Of a stretch of DNA of 64,000 nt, positions 21,601-33,120 are shown piece after piece (within the stretch, counting starts at the first letter, position 1; each line of letters opens with the position of its first letter). The position numbers were made by a program, and so were the translations under genes. Origin of the DNA: Lepeophtheirus salmonis (lineage: Eukaryota > Arthropoda > Copepoda > Siphonostomatoida > Caligidae); contig NC_052141.2 of assembly GCF_016086655.4 (NCBI RefSeq), positions 3,534,001 through 3,598,000 on the forward strand. Reading direction: 5' to 3'. Below the pieces are notes generated by a model, which worked only from the letters and a program-made list of their open reading frames with translations, had not been told where the DNA came from and made no database searches.

Positions 21601-22440
21601 CTGTAGCAAAATGAAGTTTTTGTATTTTCCTTACAAAAATGGCTACATTAATTATTTTTATTTTCTGTACTAGTTCATTAATGTTGATCAATGATAATCA
21701 CAACAGGTAAAAGGTGAATTGTTTATGCTCATAACCTATAAAATTTAATTTCTTGAGAATGAAAATGGTAAACATAAAATATTCTACTAAATTGGTTTTA
21801 ATAAGCATAAAAGTCGGGAGATGATCAAACGATAACCACAAGAGAAGAGAGAAAGGAAAACAAAAAACCCACCTAAAAAAACAGAGTAAAAAAATTTCCA
21901 ATCTCAATGCTTTGCCTATTATAATAAGTACAAATATCAAGTAGTACTTTTGTTAACATTTGCAAATTGGGTTTATTTTGACGTCTTGAGGCTTTTTCCT
22001 TACCGATATATTTCTTAAAAAGGAGGGGGGTGGGTCTATTTATGGGTATTCCATCCATTGTTGTAGTTTTTTTCTATTCTTTTTTCGTCTTCTTAAAGTT
22101 CGTTAAACTTTTTCTTCCTATTGATTCTCTATTTGTATTTTTGTGGGGGATTTTCTTGACTCTATGTGAATTATCCATCCAATTGGTTTTAATACTATGT
22201 AGTGTGCTTAGATGGGGAAAAGAATAGCAACACCGATTTTGTGACCTAGATATTGGTTTACCATTGTGTTGAGAGTCGGTTTGAAAATCATAGACCTTAA
22301 ACTTATAGTGGACCAACTTCATTTGATCCTTTAAAGAAGTTCTGTTGGAACTGATCTTAAAGAAAAATATGATCTAGATCGGTGCAAAGGAAAAATTGGA
22401 TATGGATTGGTCACATTTAAAATTGTGTAGAGAAAAACTC
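21601..22440. other. Unassigned AT-rich spacer
   Basis: Several short frames (21698-22322) overlap on both strands. All are low-complexity and hydrophobic or basic, as expected by chance in such DNA. Confidence 0.3.
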
Positions 22441-22690
22441 TATAGATTAATTGGTGATGACCTCATATGTGTTTCAAAACTGTGGACATCTACTTACGCC
22501 ATTTGAAAGTTAAATGTGATACAAAAAACTTATTTGTACAACTCAAAAATCCAGATTGATTGAGACTGAAAAAAATTGGTCTATATATGAAGAATGAAAA
22601 AATTGAAAACGATTTGAAAACGATAAAATATTAAAATATATCACTTAAGACCGAAGCGAGAAAAAAAAATCTAGGACACTAGTTTTAAAG
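22441..22690 (-). repeat. R3 element, partial minus copy
   Basis: The reverse complement carries the R3 order: tcggtcttaagtgat-like text, cgttttcaaatcgtt, cggtctcaat-like text, gagttgtacaaataag and gtccacagttttgaaaca. It ends in ctaggacactag near 22670-22681. The termini are degraded. Confidence 0.55.
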
Positions 22691-22788
22691 AGCATTTATG
22701 TATGTCTAAATAATTTTAGAGGAATTTTATTGTCCATTGATTCAAGGTAGATCTACACAAAATCTTCCATCAAATTCAGGTCAGGGAT

Positions 22789-23034
22789 CTAGGAGGACAA
22801 ATATCCTTGAAGAGCCAGTTGAAGCAGTGATCCTAGAAACAATCCCTTGAGATTCTTGGTCTCTAACAGCGCCTTCCTCAACTCTGCAACTCTTCTCCTC
22901 TCGGTCTTTGTCAACTTTGAGACCTCACCATTGCTAATATCCCAATCGTTGATCATCAAAATTATACCAGCTTTGACCCTATGTTCTGCTTCTGAAATCG
23001 TAAAAGGCTTGAAATCCTCTGTCGTCGACATCAT
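22789..23034 (-). CDS. Unknown 81-residue reading frame
   Basis: The frame opens about 60 bp upstream of its double ATG and encodes MMSTTEDFKPFTISEAEH, then a strongly charged stretch (KLTKTERRRVAELRKAL) and a hydrophobic end. Amphipathic helical composition and balanced codon content make it the most protein-like non-transposase frame in the window. The text just after its stop reads IPDLNLMEDF, which faintly recalls the SPDLNP block of Tc1 transposases, so it may instead be a fused mobile-element scrap. No domain was recognised. Confidence 0.25.
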   Translation of the reverse strand: MMSTTEDFKPFTISEAEHRVKAGIILMINDWDISNGEVSKLTKTERRRVAELRKALLETKNLKGLFLGSLLQLALQGYLSS

Positions 23035-23670
23035 TGACGTATTTTGACTCCTAAGTGAAACGCTAATATGTATATTTCACCTCAAAAAAAAGAATGACGC
23101 TATATTGTCATCCTATCTAATGACAAAATCCGGAAGTCGTTGATACACTCTGTACTGTAGCACTGAGGCCAAGACAATGACAAGTCTTTGACTTGATCAA
23201 GTCGAGACTAAAAAATGCCTACAAAAATTGGTATATTAACCTGCATCAGTACATATACGGAAAACATTGATCAAATCTAAGAAATAATATGGTCTTAAAA
23301 ACTCTGTAGACTTGGAATATAACATACCTGTGGTTTCCCATCGTCATTATTCTCATCAAAGAGCCATGAGAATTGGGCTATACTTATTTAATTATGGATT
23401 TATTTATGAGTAGGGTCCTTTGTATTTAATAAAAATCAGTTGAAATTCCTTCCTTCTTGAATAGATATGTAGTTGCTTAATTTTTGAGGAGGGACGTACA
23501 AATCGAAAGTTTCTTAGGGATACTAATTGGGAATGAGCGTTTTGGAGGGTGGCGCCACCTTGTAGCAAAATAATACAATTTCTTGAATGGTAATAGTATT
23601 TAATTTATCTACTATTATTGAATTCAAATTCAAAGTTGTATTTGGGAGTCCTCTTTTAATTTAACATAAT
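23035..23670. other. Unassigned spacer
   Basis: No coding signal. Slightly less AT-rich than its neighbours between 23090 and 23250. Confidence 0.3.
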
Positions 23671-23675
23671 TATAA

Positions 23676-23780
23676 GTTGGCGAAAAAGTAATTGAGTGTT
23701 TTTTGCTTTATGTATTTGAATGCTTTATAAGAAGTGCTACAATTAAATAATTAATTAAAGTTTAAAATAAGAGGTATGTG
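23676..23780 (+). mobile_element. Isolated mariner end (TIR plus leader)
   Basis: The text aagttggcgaaaaagtaatt closely matches the conserved mariner terminus known from insects and vertebrates (ttaggttggYgcaaaagtaatt type). About 90 bp of leader follow, then the signal disappears. No transposase or right end was found, so this is a truncated copy or a solo end. Confidence 0.6.
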
Positions 23781-24669
23781 ACTAGAATTTACTATTGAAC
23801 GGTTCTAGCTATTATATATTATTTTCTTCATGTATATACATATTATTCAATCCATCCTAGCTATCAGTGAAGAAATGTTATAAATATACGTAGGAGAATA
23901 AGACTGAAGAACGAACGTATCGGTCTTTCGGACCATTGAATGTTAAAAAAGATGGAGCATTGCTAAATGAATTTTGGGAAATTACTTGTACATTCACACC
24001 CCTAGTTTGAAAGTTCTTTCACCCCTCTTTATTTCAGCTGTTGTTTGTATTTATTCCCAAGTTTTTCTCGTTAATTAAATAACAAAAAACAAATCCTGGT
24101 AAAGAAAAAAATAAGATTTCATTATCAGTGTGAAAGGATCACTCTGGAATGTCTTTTTGGATCTCCCCTCAATCAATGATGCCTTTTGATCCGTAAGAAG
24201 AAGAAAAAATAAGTAGTGGCAACCAAGTGGAAGAATTCATTTCTGCACCACTGAGCCTCTCGTCATCACTTCCGATCCTTCTATTCAACATTATGTATAC
24301 GTACAATATATGAATATAATTACATTTATTCTACATAATTGAAGGAATGGGTATTAAATTTTTTGTGTCAAATATTCTTCTCCATATTTATTTTAACAAT
24401 AAATAATATTCTGTATGTATTTATTTATTTAACAATTTTGTTAATTTGTTAATTCAGTATACGAGCTGACAATTCAAGGACAACACACTTAATTTTTTTT
24501 AAATATATTTTTTGTAAAACAGAGTTTGCACGTTCAATTAGCAATTATCTCTCTCCATGTTTAATTACTATAACAGTATTTACAGTGTATTTGAAAAAAA
24601 AAGAAGACAAAAATGAAAAGAATAGTAAAAAATTAATTTAATTAGACCCCTGATGGTTGATGTGAATAT
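23781..24669. other. Unassigned AT-rich spacer
   Basis: No open frame or family signature was seen. Runs of A and T and short TATT repeats. Confidence 0.3.
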
Positions 24670-24845
24670 TAGTGTTAAGACTCGGTCCAAGACGATTTTT
24701 TTCGGTTGAGTCTGAAGTGATTTTTTCTATGTAGACCAATTTGGATTGATATTTCGCTCCAGACCGCAATCTCAGATTGCAAACCTAAATTTAGTTGTAT
24801 TGAAAATATGGATCAATTTTTTTGGTTTTTTTAACTTGTTCTGAT

Positions 24846-25010
24846 TCTAGGCCCAGGTCGGCTCTCCGATGGCCTTATAGGACAATTTTGCGCAGAAGAG
24901 CGCTGCTACCTCAATTATCTTCACGTAATCTGTGCTCATGGTGGCGAATAGGATAATGTTTTTCTTAGCAATCGACAACTAACTATGTGTTCTTCAATAT
25001 TGGCCATATG
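24846..25010 (-). pseudogene. Possible Tc1 transposase C-terminal scrap
   Basis: The minus strand reads LFATMSTDYVKIIEVAALFC, resembling the MSTDYV..C helix near the C-terminus of Tc1-type transposases. It is only about 40 codons long and stands alone inside R3 sequence. Confidence 0.35.
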
Positions 25011-25864
25011 AAAATTGTAACAAAATGAGTCTTAATCTCTCAAAATTTGTATAATAGGGATGAGTCACAAATATCTGTTGGCCCGGTATTTATTGTGTAC
25101 AGATGGTTTAGGCAACAAGTTAAGATTTGTATGACCTTCCTGTATATGGATGTTCACAATTTTGAAAACAAAATTCATGTCATCAACAATATATTTAAAA
25201 AAATCCGTAAAGAACATATTTTAAATGAGACATATTCAAACCAAATTTTAGTTTGGAAATGTTCAAGAATGATTTTTTCTTTCTTATCGTAGATTGAGAT
25301 TTAATCGTTTTCAAATCGTCGACCGATTGTTTGGGTCTCAATCGATGAATTACTGGTTTATGGCGAGTACATATATGATTTGTGCAATATATTTAACGTC
25401 ACATGACGTAACTGTAAGTCGATGCTCACAAGTTTGAAACACAGGAAACGAAATTAACATTTATAGAATCCCTCTTGGCTGAATTTTAAATGAAACCAAT
25501 TCAGAGTGATTGTTTTGTAAAATCGATCCGGATTTAATTTTCCTTTATCCCCTTTTAGAACAAATTCTTCTTTCAAACTGGTCTTGACCGAACTTCTTTT
25601 CAAACACACAAAACGACATTAACCATTCATCTATTCAATACGTCTAGAGTCTATACCAAATTATGAATGGAACCGATACCGACCGAATTTTCATTTGAGA
25701 CCGGTCCAGACCGAGGTTCCTTTAAGGACTGAATGGGGTATGAGCTTGTTTTACTTACTATTAGCTTGTACAGAGTTGAGCAGAATTATTTACACAAAAC
25801 TTTAACGCTCAATGACGTTAATATTTTTATGGTTAAGCAGAGGTTTTTCAACAATCATATTTTA

Positions 25865-26345
25865 GAAGGATCACTTCTGTACACTTTTTACTCAATATGA
25901 CTGCCATTAACTTTAATCACAGAGTCCAGACGATGATGCAAGGTGAAGAAACCGCGGTTGATCTTGGCCCTGGTGAAACAATACTTCTTGAGGGAGTACT
26001 TTAAGGACACAGTGCTTTTGTTGTAGACTTATTAAGCCTCTCCCTCAGCTCAGACCACAATTAGTTGTCGCAAAGGCTGAGATCTGGTGTGTTGGAAGGT
26101 CACTCGCCCGGCGAGAGAAGCATGTCGAAATGCTCTTCCAGGAATACAATTGGCTTTTTTCTTACACGTGAGCTAGAAAAGAAGGTAGAATCTATATGAA
26201 TTTGGTATCCGGAGGATACTATGAGGCCACCCAGTGTAAAATAGCATCTTGAAGAAGCTCCACGTACCCGATCGTGTTTAACCTGCCCTTCCGGTGAAAT
26301 ATGTAGTGTGCCATTTGTTTCCTGTCGTAGGTGAGCAGACTACAT
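25865..26345 (-). pseudogene. Tc1-like transposase C-terminal half
   Basis: Read on the minus strand: VRGASSRCYFTLGG; then FLEEHFDMLLSPGE; then a WP..TPDLSLCDN block that stands for the third catalytic aspartate (SPDL type); then LWSELRERLNKST; then GPRSTAVSSPCI... and a final LKLMAVI. Block order matches Tc1/mariner transposases from just before the second aspartate to the C-terminus. Stops and frameshifts are present and the N-terminal half is missing. Confidence 0.65.
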
Positions 26346-26494
26346 ATTTGCTTATTACGATAATCATTTGAATCTGGGCTATCTTGATGACATTGGTTTT
26401 TCGTTTTAGTGTGTTTATATCTTATTAGTTTGGTATATTAAACAGCATAAAGGTCTCAGATCGGTTCACGATTTTCAAACCAAAACCAATTACT

Positions 26495-26885
26495 ATTGTA
26501 GATAGACTCTTCTTTGCATAGAAGTATTGACTCTTATCTGCTCAAAGACAATGGATATTCATTTATAACATTGTTATTGTATTTTTTTGGTGTTTTTTTC
26601 TTCTTCTTTTCTTTAAATTACAAATCAAACAGATAAGGGGATGGAAAAAATAACAAAAAACAAAACAAAATGACAACTTGTTTTTATCTAATTTACAACA
26701 TGGACTCATGATATGATATTAAATAAAAATTTAATGTATTCTAAAATGTATTTATTTATTAAGATAGAAATAAATGCATGGCCGAGGTCATGATGGTGAC
26801 TTGATATAATAAATATTATGTGGCTTTGAATTTCAAAGCCATTCAGTTGTTTCTACTAGAGTTGTCAGGATAGTCATATTTAAGT
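26495..26885. other. Unassigned AT-rich spacer
   Basis: No gene or element was recognised. A-runs and T-runs at 26580-26700. Confidence 0.3.
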
Positions 26886-28480
26886 ACCCACTCCGGGATC
26901 AGAATCGGTATTTTAATGCTCTGCATAATAAAAAACTACAAAATATCGTTCAAGTAAATGAGCATCGGCGTTCCCATGGCTGGAGGGTTGAAGTCCCCCC
27001 CCCCAAAATTAAGGAATTTTTGCTTTTTAGTAGATAATTAAATATTTGATTTTTTTTTTTTTTAAATTTAATTTAAATTCTCAATATTTCTTCATAAACA
27101 TTTAACTTTCTGAGAATAGCTATGGATTTTTTGAAATTTTCTCTAAAAATTTAATAGTTTGAATTTTTTTTCAAAAAATTTTATAGTTCAAATGTAATTT
27201 TTTGTGGATATCTGTGGATTTTTGACATTTTAATCCCAAAAAGTAAATATTTGAATTTTTTTTGTACATAGTATGCTCTACTCTGCCAATATTTTCCAGT
27301 ACAATGATACTGTAGTCGATGTTATGTACAAATTTCACCAATCATTTTTTTAAAATTTGAATCATTTGTCACATATCATAATGCCACCTGCCCTCAATTT
27401 TCCGAAAAAATTAATTTTCTCTGAATAGCTTTAGATTTTCGAATTTTTTCCATAAAATGTCTTTTTTTCAATTTTTTTTAAAAATCAAATACCGATTCCG
27501 GTATCGAAATTGGTATTTTGAAACTTTTTCGTACTTTTCAGAATAAAAACTATAAAATGTTGTTCTAATCAATTAGATGAGGCGTCCCAGGGGTGGGTTG
27601 GAGGGGCTGTAGTCCCTCTCCAAATTAAGCATTTGATGATTTTAATATACAATCAAATATTTAAATTTTTTTGGGAAAAATTAAATTTCTCGAAAAAATT
27701 TCCGAAAAAATTTAATTTTTTGAGAATAAGTATGAATTTTTGAAAAAAATTCATAAAATTATTTATTTCAAATGCAATTTTCCAATTTTTTTTTCAAAAA
27801 AAATAATTTTTGTGTGAATAAGTGTGGATTTTTGAAATTTTTTTACCAAAACATAATATTTGAAATTTTTCGTGTACAATTGGATCTACTCTGCCAATGT
27901 TTTCCAGTGCCATGGCACTGGAATCGATGTTATGGACAAATATCACAAATTGTTGATCATTTTTTTCAAACTTAAATCATTCATTACAAATCATAATCTC
28001 CCCCCACTCAATTAAGGAATTTTTAATTTTTATTACAATTTTTTTGGTCAGAATGAAAAAATTTTCAATAGGAGTAATTTAAAAAAAGATATATATTTTT
28101 CTTAAAACATAGGTCATATTAGCAATGCAAAAAAATTAATATTTTGTGAATATCTATGGATTTTTGAAAAAAAACTAAATTTTTCAAATTTCCTTATGTA
28201 ATTTTTTTTCCAAAAAAATTTATTTTTCTGTAAATACAGATTTTTGAATTTTTCTCTATAAAATGTTTTTTTATCACTTTTTTTTTCAAAAATTTAATTT
28301 TTTGTGAACCACTGTAGATTTTTGAAATTTGTTTCCAAAAAAAATAATATTACTTTTTTTAATTTTTGAAATTTTTCGTCAAGACTACCGGTTTTTTAAT
28401 TTTTTTTCGAGATATAACAATTTTTGTACCTTTTTTTAAAAGTAATAATCAACAAACAAAGTAAAAAAAAATATACATAT
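26886..28480. repeat. R5 AT-rich repeat with a ~608-bp tandem duplication
   Basis: Two head-to-tail units start near 26893 (ccgggatcagaatcggtatt) and 27498 (ccggtatcgaaattggtatt). Both continue through a C-rich head near 26990 and 27610, an A/T-run tail, and a shared marker (ctctgccaat at 27281 and 27889, offset 608). A third region at 28015-28480 is tail only. The tail phrase tttttgaaatttttt recurs at spacings of roughly 50-60 bp. No coding capacity. Confidence 0.7.
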
Positions 28481-28639
28481 ACATATATATAATCTTGCGG
28501 ACGCCTCTTAGAAAAATAAGATATTTTTCTCTCATCATCCTACTTTTGTCGTACCTAGTCAATACAAAAAGTTCAATTTAACAAATCAAATATCACTCTT
28601 TATTATTGTATTATCAAGTAGTATTCAATGCAGGTATTA
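28481..28639. other. Spacer
   Basis: Short TA-rich stretch followed by unassigned sequence. Confidence 0.3.
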
Positions 28640-28922
28640 AATCTCCTTTTATCCGTAAAGCCAGTTGATTGAGCTTACTCAAGATTTATTGCAAATTTGT
28701 CTATTATATTTTATAAAAGAATAATAGATCTTATTTGAAAGGGCCATATCAGGCCAATATAAGTCTCCTATATCAAGTAAAGTAAATAAATTAGGTAGCT
28801 AAAATTCTTGGGTACATTAACTCATCCCAGTAATTTGATAACAAAGTATATTTTTTAATCAAATATGTCTATGACATATTAGGCTGTATGTTGTATACAT
28901 GTTTTTATATTGATACACCACA
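28640..28922 (+). mobile_element. R1 MITE, 3' part
   Basis: Contains ttgaaagggccatatcaggc, ccaatataagtctcc, attaactcatcccagtaatt and caaatatgtctatgac, ending tttttatattgatacacca, the family's right terminus. The left third is missing or too diverged. Confidence 0.7.
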
Positions 28923-29789
28923 ATAGTCACATACTCAATATTTTTTTATATTGTTTAGTTACATACCAAGAACTTAGTCACATGGGGATTGTCAGATTAT
29001 TGTCGGTAAATACTATATGAACAACCAAAATAAATCAAATCCCAAATTCAACACTCAGATAATAATAATTTTCCATTCCTGAGAATACTGTTGTATGATT
29101 TATGACAGCTCATGTGGTGCATAATTAAGATATAAAATGACCTTAAGGGCAAGATGAACAAAGGATGGCCAGAATGATGAAAGCCTTTATACCCTTAAAA
29201 ATAACAAACCAAAAATTAGATCTATGTACATTAGAGTAGTTTGATTTTCAACTATTTTCGTTATTTCGAATACAGGGATATGACAAGTTGCCATATGGTA
29301 GAAAATGACCTATGCAAGATTGCATTGTACTATAAGGTCATCTTTAGGTCACACATTTCGATCAAATTATGGGAAAAGGCAAAAATGTTTTACTTAGTGA
29401 ATGTAGATACTAAAAATACATTTAAAGTTATTTTGATTAGAATAATTTGGAAAGACTGTTTTTTATTCTATAGAAAATTTGTCTAAAAGTATTTTTCAAA
29501 AATTGTCTTATAGAACAGAACACGAAAAAAAAGTTCAGAAAATTTGATGATCGTTTTTTTTTTTTATATTTTCAAAAAGGAAGGATTATTTTTTAATCTA
29601 ATCCTATCTTTTAGTTGTATCGGGTAGTTGACGAAAATATATAACTTTATTTATGTATTTCTAAAGGGTAGAATAATGTATATCATAATTAATTAACAAT
29701 AAATAATGACCAATGCCGTAGTTTAATCTTTATTGACGAAATATATAACTATTGGTCTTCTTTCAAACTCTGAAATAGATGGGTTTCCG
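28923..29789. other. Unassigned AT-rich spacer
   Basis: A plus frame at 29241-29486 (81 residues) is rich in Ile, Phe, Tyr and Lys, as expected from AT-rich non-coding DNA; no domain. Confidence 0.3.
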
Positions 29790-30240
29790 TAAGATGCCAT
29801 TGTAGAAACGGGAGGGTCTGTAAGGGGTGGCGTGGAGGGTCTGTAAATTAAATTTTTGAAAATTTCCCCCCAAAAATTAAATTTTCTGTGAACAGCTGTG
29901 GATTTTTGAAAAAAAAAAAAATATATGAAATTTTTTCCGAAAAAATTTAATTTTTTGTGAATAACTTTGAATTTTTTTGATAATTTTTACCAAAAAATTT
30001 TTCAATTTGTAGCTTAAATTTTAAATTTTTTTGAAAAAAATTTAATTTTCATTGAACAGCTGTGGATTTTTATAATTTTTATTGAACAAAAGTGGATTTT
30101 TATAATTTTTATTGAACAGTTGTGGATTTTTATAATTTTTATAAACAGTTGTAGATTTTTATTTTTATAAAAAAAATGTTATTTTTATTTTACCCCCAAA
30201 AAAAAAAAATAATAATAATATTTATATATACACATGTAAT
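29790..30240. repeat. R5 AT-rich tail with 30-bp tandem repeat
   Basis: A G-rich head at about 29800-29840 precedes an A/T-run tail. Within it, attgaacagYtgtggatttt units recur every 30 bp at 30051, 30081, 30111 and (degraded) 30141. Confidence 0.65.
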
Positions 30241-30869
30241 CCTGCAAATATTACAATTTTTCCGAACTAGCTGTAATTGAAATTCAAAAAAATTTGAAAA
30301 ACGAACCCTATTAATTTATGAGTACATATTAAGTACTTGTTGCCTTTTTGCATAAAGCATGGAGATTAATTCTATTTTAAAAGGTCATGAAAGGTCAAAT
30401 CTTCTCTAGATGGGGCTCTATGTATGTTTCTGTTACATAGGCACTTCCTTTAACGTGATAGGGGAAGGGTTCTTATGCAATATTTTATAATATAATTTGT
30501 TAATAACATTCTGCTCTATTTTATAGGGATGACTATCATGGGTTAATTAGGGGTCACACACCCAAATTTATGTACATATTACGTCACTATATAAATCAAA
30601 CAGATTTGTGTGTATATTCATGTGTGTAAAACACAGAAAATGCTCAATTTAGCATTCTCTAATTGATCAAATTAGAGCATCCCTCAAGGTAATATTTTTT
30701 TACCTGCATTGTATGTAATTGAAGTAGTCTAATCACTCATTAACTGCATGAGTAACTGCCCTTGATAATGTTTCCACATAAGAAGGACAATGCAATGATG
30801 GGAGAGATGGGGAGGGAAAAGGAATGTTTCGTCAGACAGGTGTTGAGTCATTGGTCCATGTTAGATACA
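30241..30869. other. Unassigned spacer
   Basis: AT-rich. No coding frame or repeat identity was seen. Confidence 0.3.
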
Positions 30870-31685
30870 TACCAAGTTGTCCATTGAAATATATGTCAAC
30901 ACATTGAATTTGAAACTTCAACACTACATAATTTATACATTCACAATAAAATTTCCACAAAATTAATACTATAAACAGTTGTGAATCTAAGCTCTCTTAA
31001 TCATTGATGTAGCCACCCTTAGTGACAATAAAGGCTTCCAGCTAAAGGTGGAAAGCCTAGCACTGGCTGTCATGGGCTTTGAGGGCCCTGGTATTTGGAT
31101 GACGGACACTGTATACCTTCTCTTCGGCATGTAGTCAAAAGGTGTAGTCTAGAGAGAAGGCAGAGGGCTATAGGGTGCCAAAAGAGTTCAAATAAATCAA
31201 AAGATTAATTCAAAAGAGTCTTGCAAGTTAAGATAAAGGTTACTTTCATTGCTGGTGTCAAAATGGCCTTTCCACCCTCACAAGCCTCTATCTGCCCACC
31301 TTTTGATAGATCTCTGGACGATCTGGTGTTCCCTAAGATCTCTTGTATGGGCCCTCATATACTTGAGGGGATTTGTGTGGGCTGTTTTCTTTAACACCTC
31401 CGGGTCCAGTTTGGTCTTTTAGACCGATCCCTTCTTCATCTCCAACGTTTGGGACTTGCTGACGGCATAGACGGTGCTTCCTGAGACGCACAACTGCTTG
31501 GAGTGCGGGAATAGAAATTTGTCAATCACGTTCAATTGTCATTTTTTCGAATTGTACTAACGCTAGAGAGCCCAGGTTTATTTTGCTTTGTTACTAATCG
31601 TGTATACTCTATATAATATACCGAAATATGAATTAATTATGTTAACACATGAACTCTAGCCAACCGATCATCAATAACGTTCTGT
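30870..31685 (-). mobile_element. Tc1-like family C, internally deleted copy (C2)
   Basis: The left end accaagttgtccattgaaat is a degraded family TIR. The interior, read on the minus strand, runs from the DNA-binding half (start near 31545, with LFPHSKQLCVSGSTVYAVSK near 31470-31510) to KKLTLQDSFEL-type text, then across the shared junction near 31170-31200 to the C-terminal tail ending in the ..GGYIND-type stop near 31010. The right terminus is lost where the mariner at 31687 begins. Confidence 0.7.
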
Positions 31686-31686
31686 A

Positions 31687-32383
31687 TTAGTTGATTGGAT
31701 ACTTGAAATGCATGAAAATGATCCAGAATTTCATCAAAAAATTATCTTACTGATTAGGCCATTTCCACATTGATGGCTACGTCGACAAGCAAAACTGTCA
31801 AACCTGTGGTTCGGAAACCCTAGATTTATAGTTAAAAAGCCTCTCCATGTTTGTTGCGGTTTATGGTCCAGCGGTGTAATTGGACCTTACTTTTTCGAAA
31901 ATGAGGCTGGGGTAACAGTTACTGTGAATGGATTGTGCTATCGAGAGATGATTAATGATTTTTTATGACTGAATGGGATGGTATTGATCTGGACAACGTT
32001 TACTTTCAACAAGATGGTGCTACGTACCATACAAGCAACGAAACCATGGTTATTTTACGAGAAAAGTTTTTTGACTGTGTTATCTCTGTAAGAGGTGACT
32101 GCAATTGGCCACCGATATCTTGTGATGCAACACCTTGCAATTTCTTCCTTTCGGGCCACGTGAAAGATAAGGTCTACACCAACAGCCCAGCGTCGATTCA
32201 AGACCTCAAAGTTGGAATTCGTGAAACTATTGAGGGTATACAACAGCCACTTTGCGATTTGGTAATGGAAAATTTCATAAAAAGGATACGTTCCTTTAAG
32301 CGTAGCTGTGGCGGCCATTTGGCTGCTATTGTTTTCCATTATTAAAGGCATAACTTTCTCTATACATTGAAATAAACACGTGA
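31687..32383 (+). pseudogene. Mariner-like transposase, catalytic half (family D copy 1)
   Basis: The frame runs from DWILEMHENDPEFHQKI (31690) through a frameshifted first catalytic block (TD, stop, then FHIDGYVDKQN) to an open stretch at 31965-32345. That stretch keeps the second aspartate in FQQDGATYHTSNE (D17 of the frame) and the third in WPPISCDATPCNFFLSG (D54). I count 36 residues between these two aspartates. The conserved C-terminal end GGHLAAIVFHY follows. The N-terminal DNA-binding domain is missing. It is the best-preserved catalytic segment in the window. Confidence 0.8.
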
Positions 32384-32572
32384 TCAAAAAAATTGGTCCA
32401 TAGAATGAGAACAAAAAAGTATGTCCATGATTTGAAAACGACTAAATTTTGCTCTGAGATTTGTATTGTGGACTGAGCTAATCGGTAATTATAATTTCGG
32501 TAATGAATAATTAAGTTACGTTCGAACCTGAAGAATAATTTGGTCTTGGATATGTCTCAACACTAATAGTTA
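32373..32572 (-). repeat. R3 element, 5' part, minus orientation
   Basis: The reverse complement begins tattagtgttgagacatatcc and continues agtcgttttcaaatcatgg and ctatggaccaattttt, the R3 order. It ends where mariner D copy 1 begins, so the mariner may have interrupted it. Confidence 0.55.
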
Positions 32573-32689
32573 TGTAGTATATTTGTACAATACATATTTT
32601 GTAAAAAGATACCTTATGAGGAACAATATTGTTTATGTCTCGAACAATATATTATTATTGACTCAAAAGATCCAGGGATACAGGGTGAC

Positions 32690-33120
32690 GCTTAAGTTTA
32701 GGGGCACCCGGTTTTTTTTTGGGGGGGGGGGGAGAAATTGAAATTTGGATTTTTTTTGAAAAAATTTCCAATAAAATTAAATTTTTGAATTTTTTTTTTT
32801 TAAATCTATACCTTTTCAAAAATAATTTATTTTTCGAATAAAAAATTACAAAATTCCATAGTTATTTACAAAAAAATTACACTTTTTGGAAAAAAAATCA
32901 AAAATCTATAGCTATTATTACAAAATTAATTTTTTTTTGAAAAACAATTCAAAGATTTAATGTCTGGCTCTACTAAATAATTTGCCCCAATGACGAAAAC
33001 AATTCTAGTTAAGTGCAAAAATTCCTTAATTTGGGTAGATGGGGGCTATGGTACTTCCAGCCCAACCCCTGCGGACGCCCCTTTAAAAAATCCCCTTTAT
33101 TTATGGAAAAAAAGTCAAAA
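32690..33120. repeat. R5 repeat copy
   Basis: A G-run head at about 32720-32731, an A/T-run tail, and a closing head (tgcggacgcccct near 33067) in which the same gacgcccc phrase is read as in other R5 copies. Confidence 0.55.

Larger units (their letters stand above)
24670..26494 (+). mobile_element. R3 element carrying nested insertions
   Basis: The start tagtgttaagactcggtcc and end ttttcaaaccaaaaccaat..acta are the family's terminal pair. R3 text runs at 24670-24840, 25260-25740 and 26440-26494. It is interrupted by a small transposase-like scrap (about 24846-25010) and a Tc1 fragment (about 25865-26345). The total span of 1.8 kb is almost three times the reference copy. Confidence 0.65.

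Noticed and set aside
21698..22322. Several overlapping short frames on both strands
   Set aside because: Low-complexity hydrophobic or basic composition, no domains, and overlap on both strands as expected by chance.
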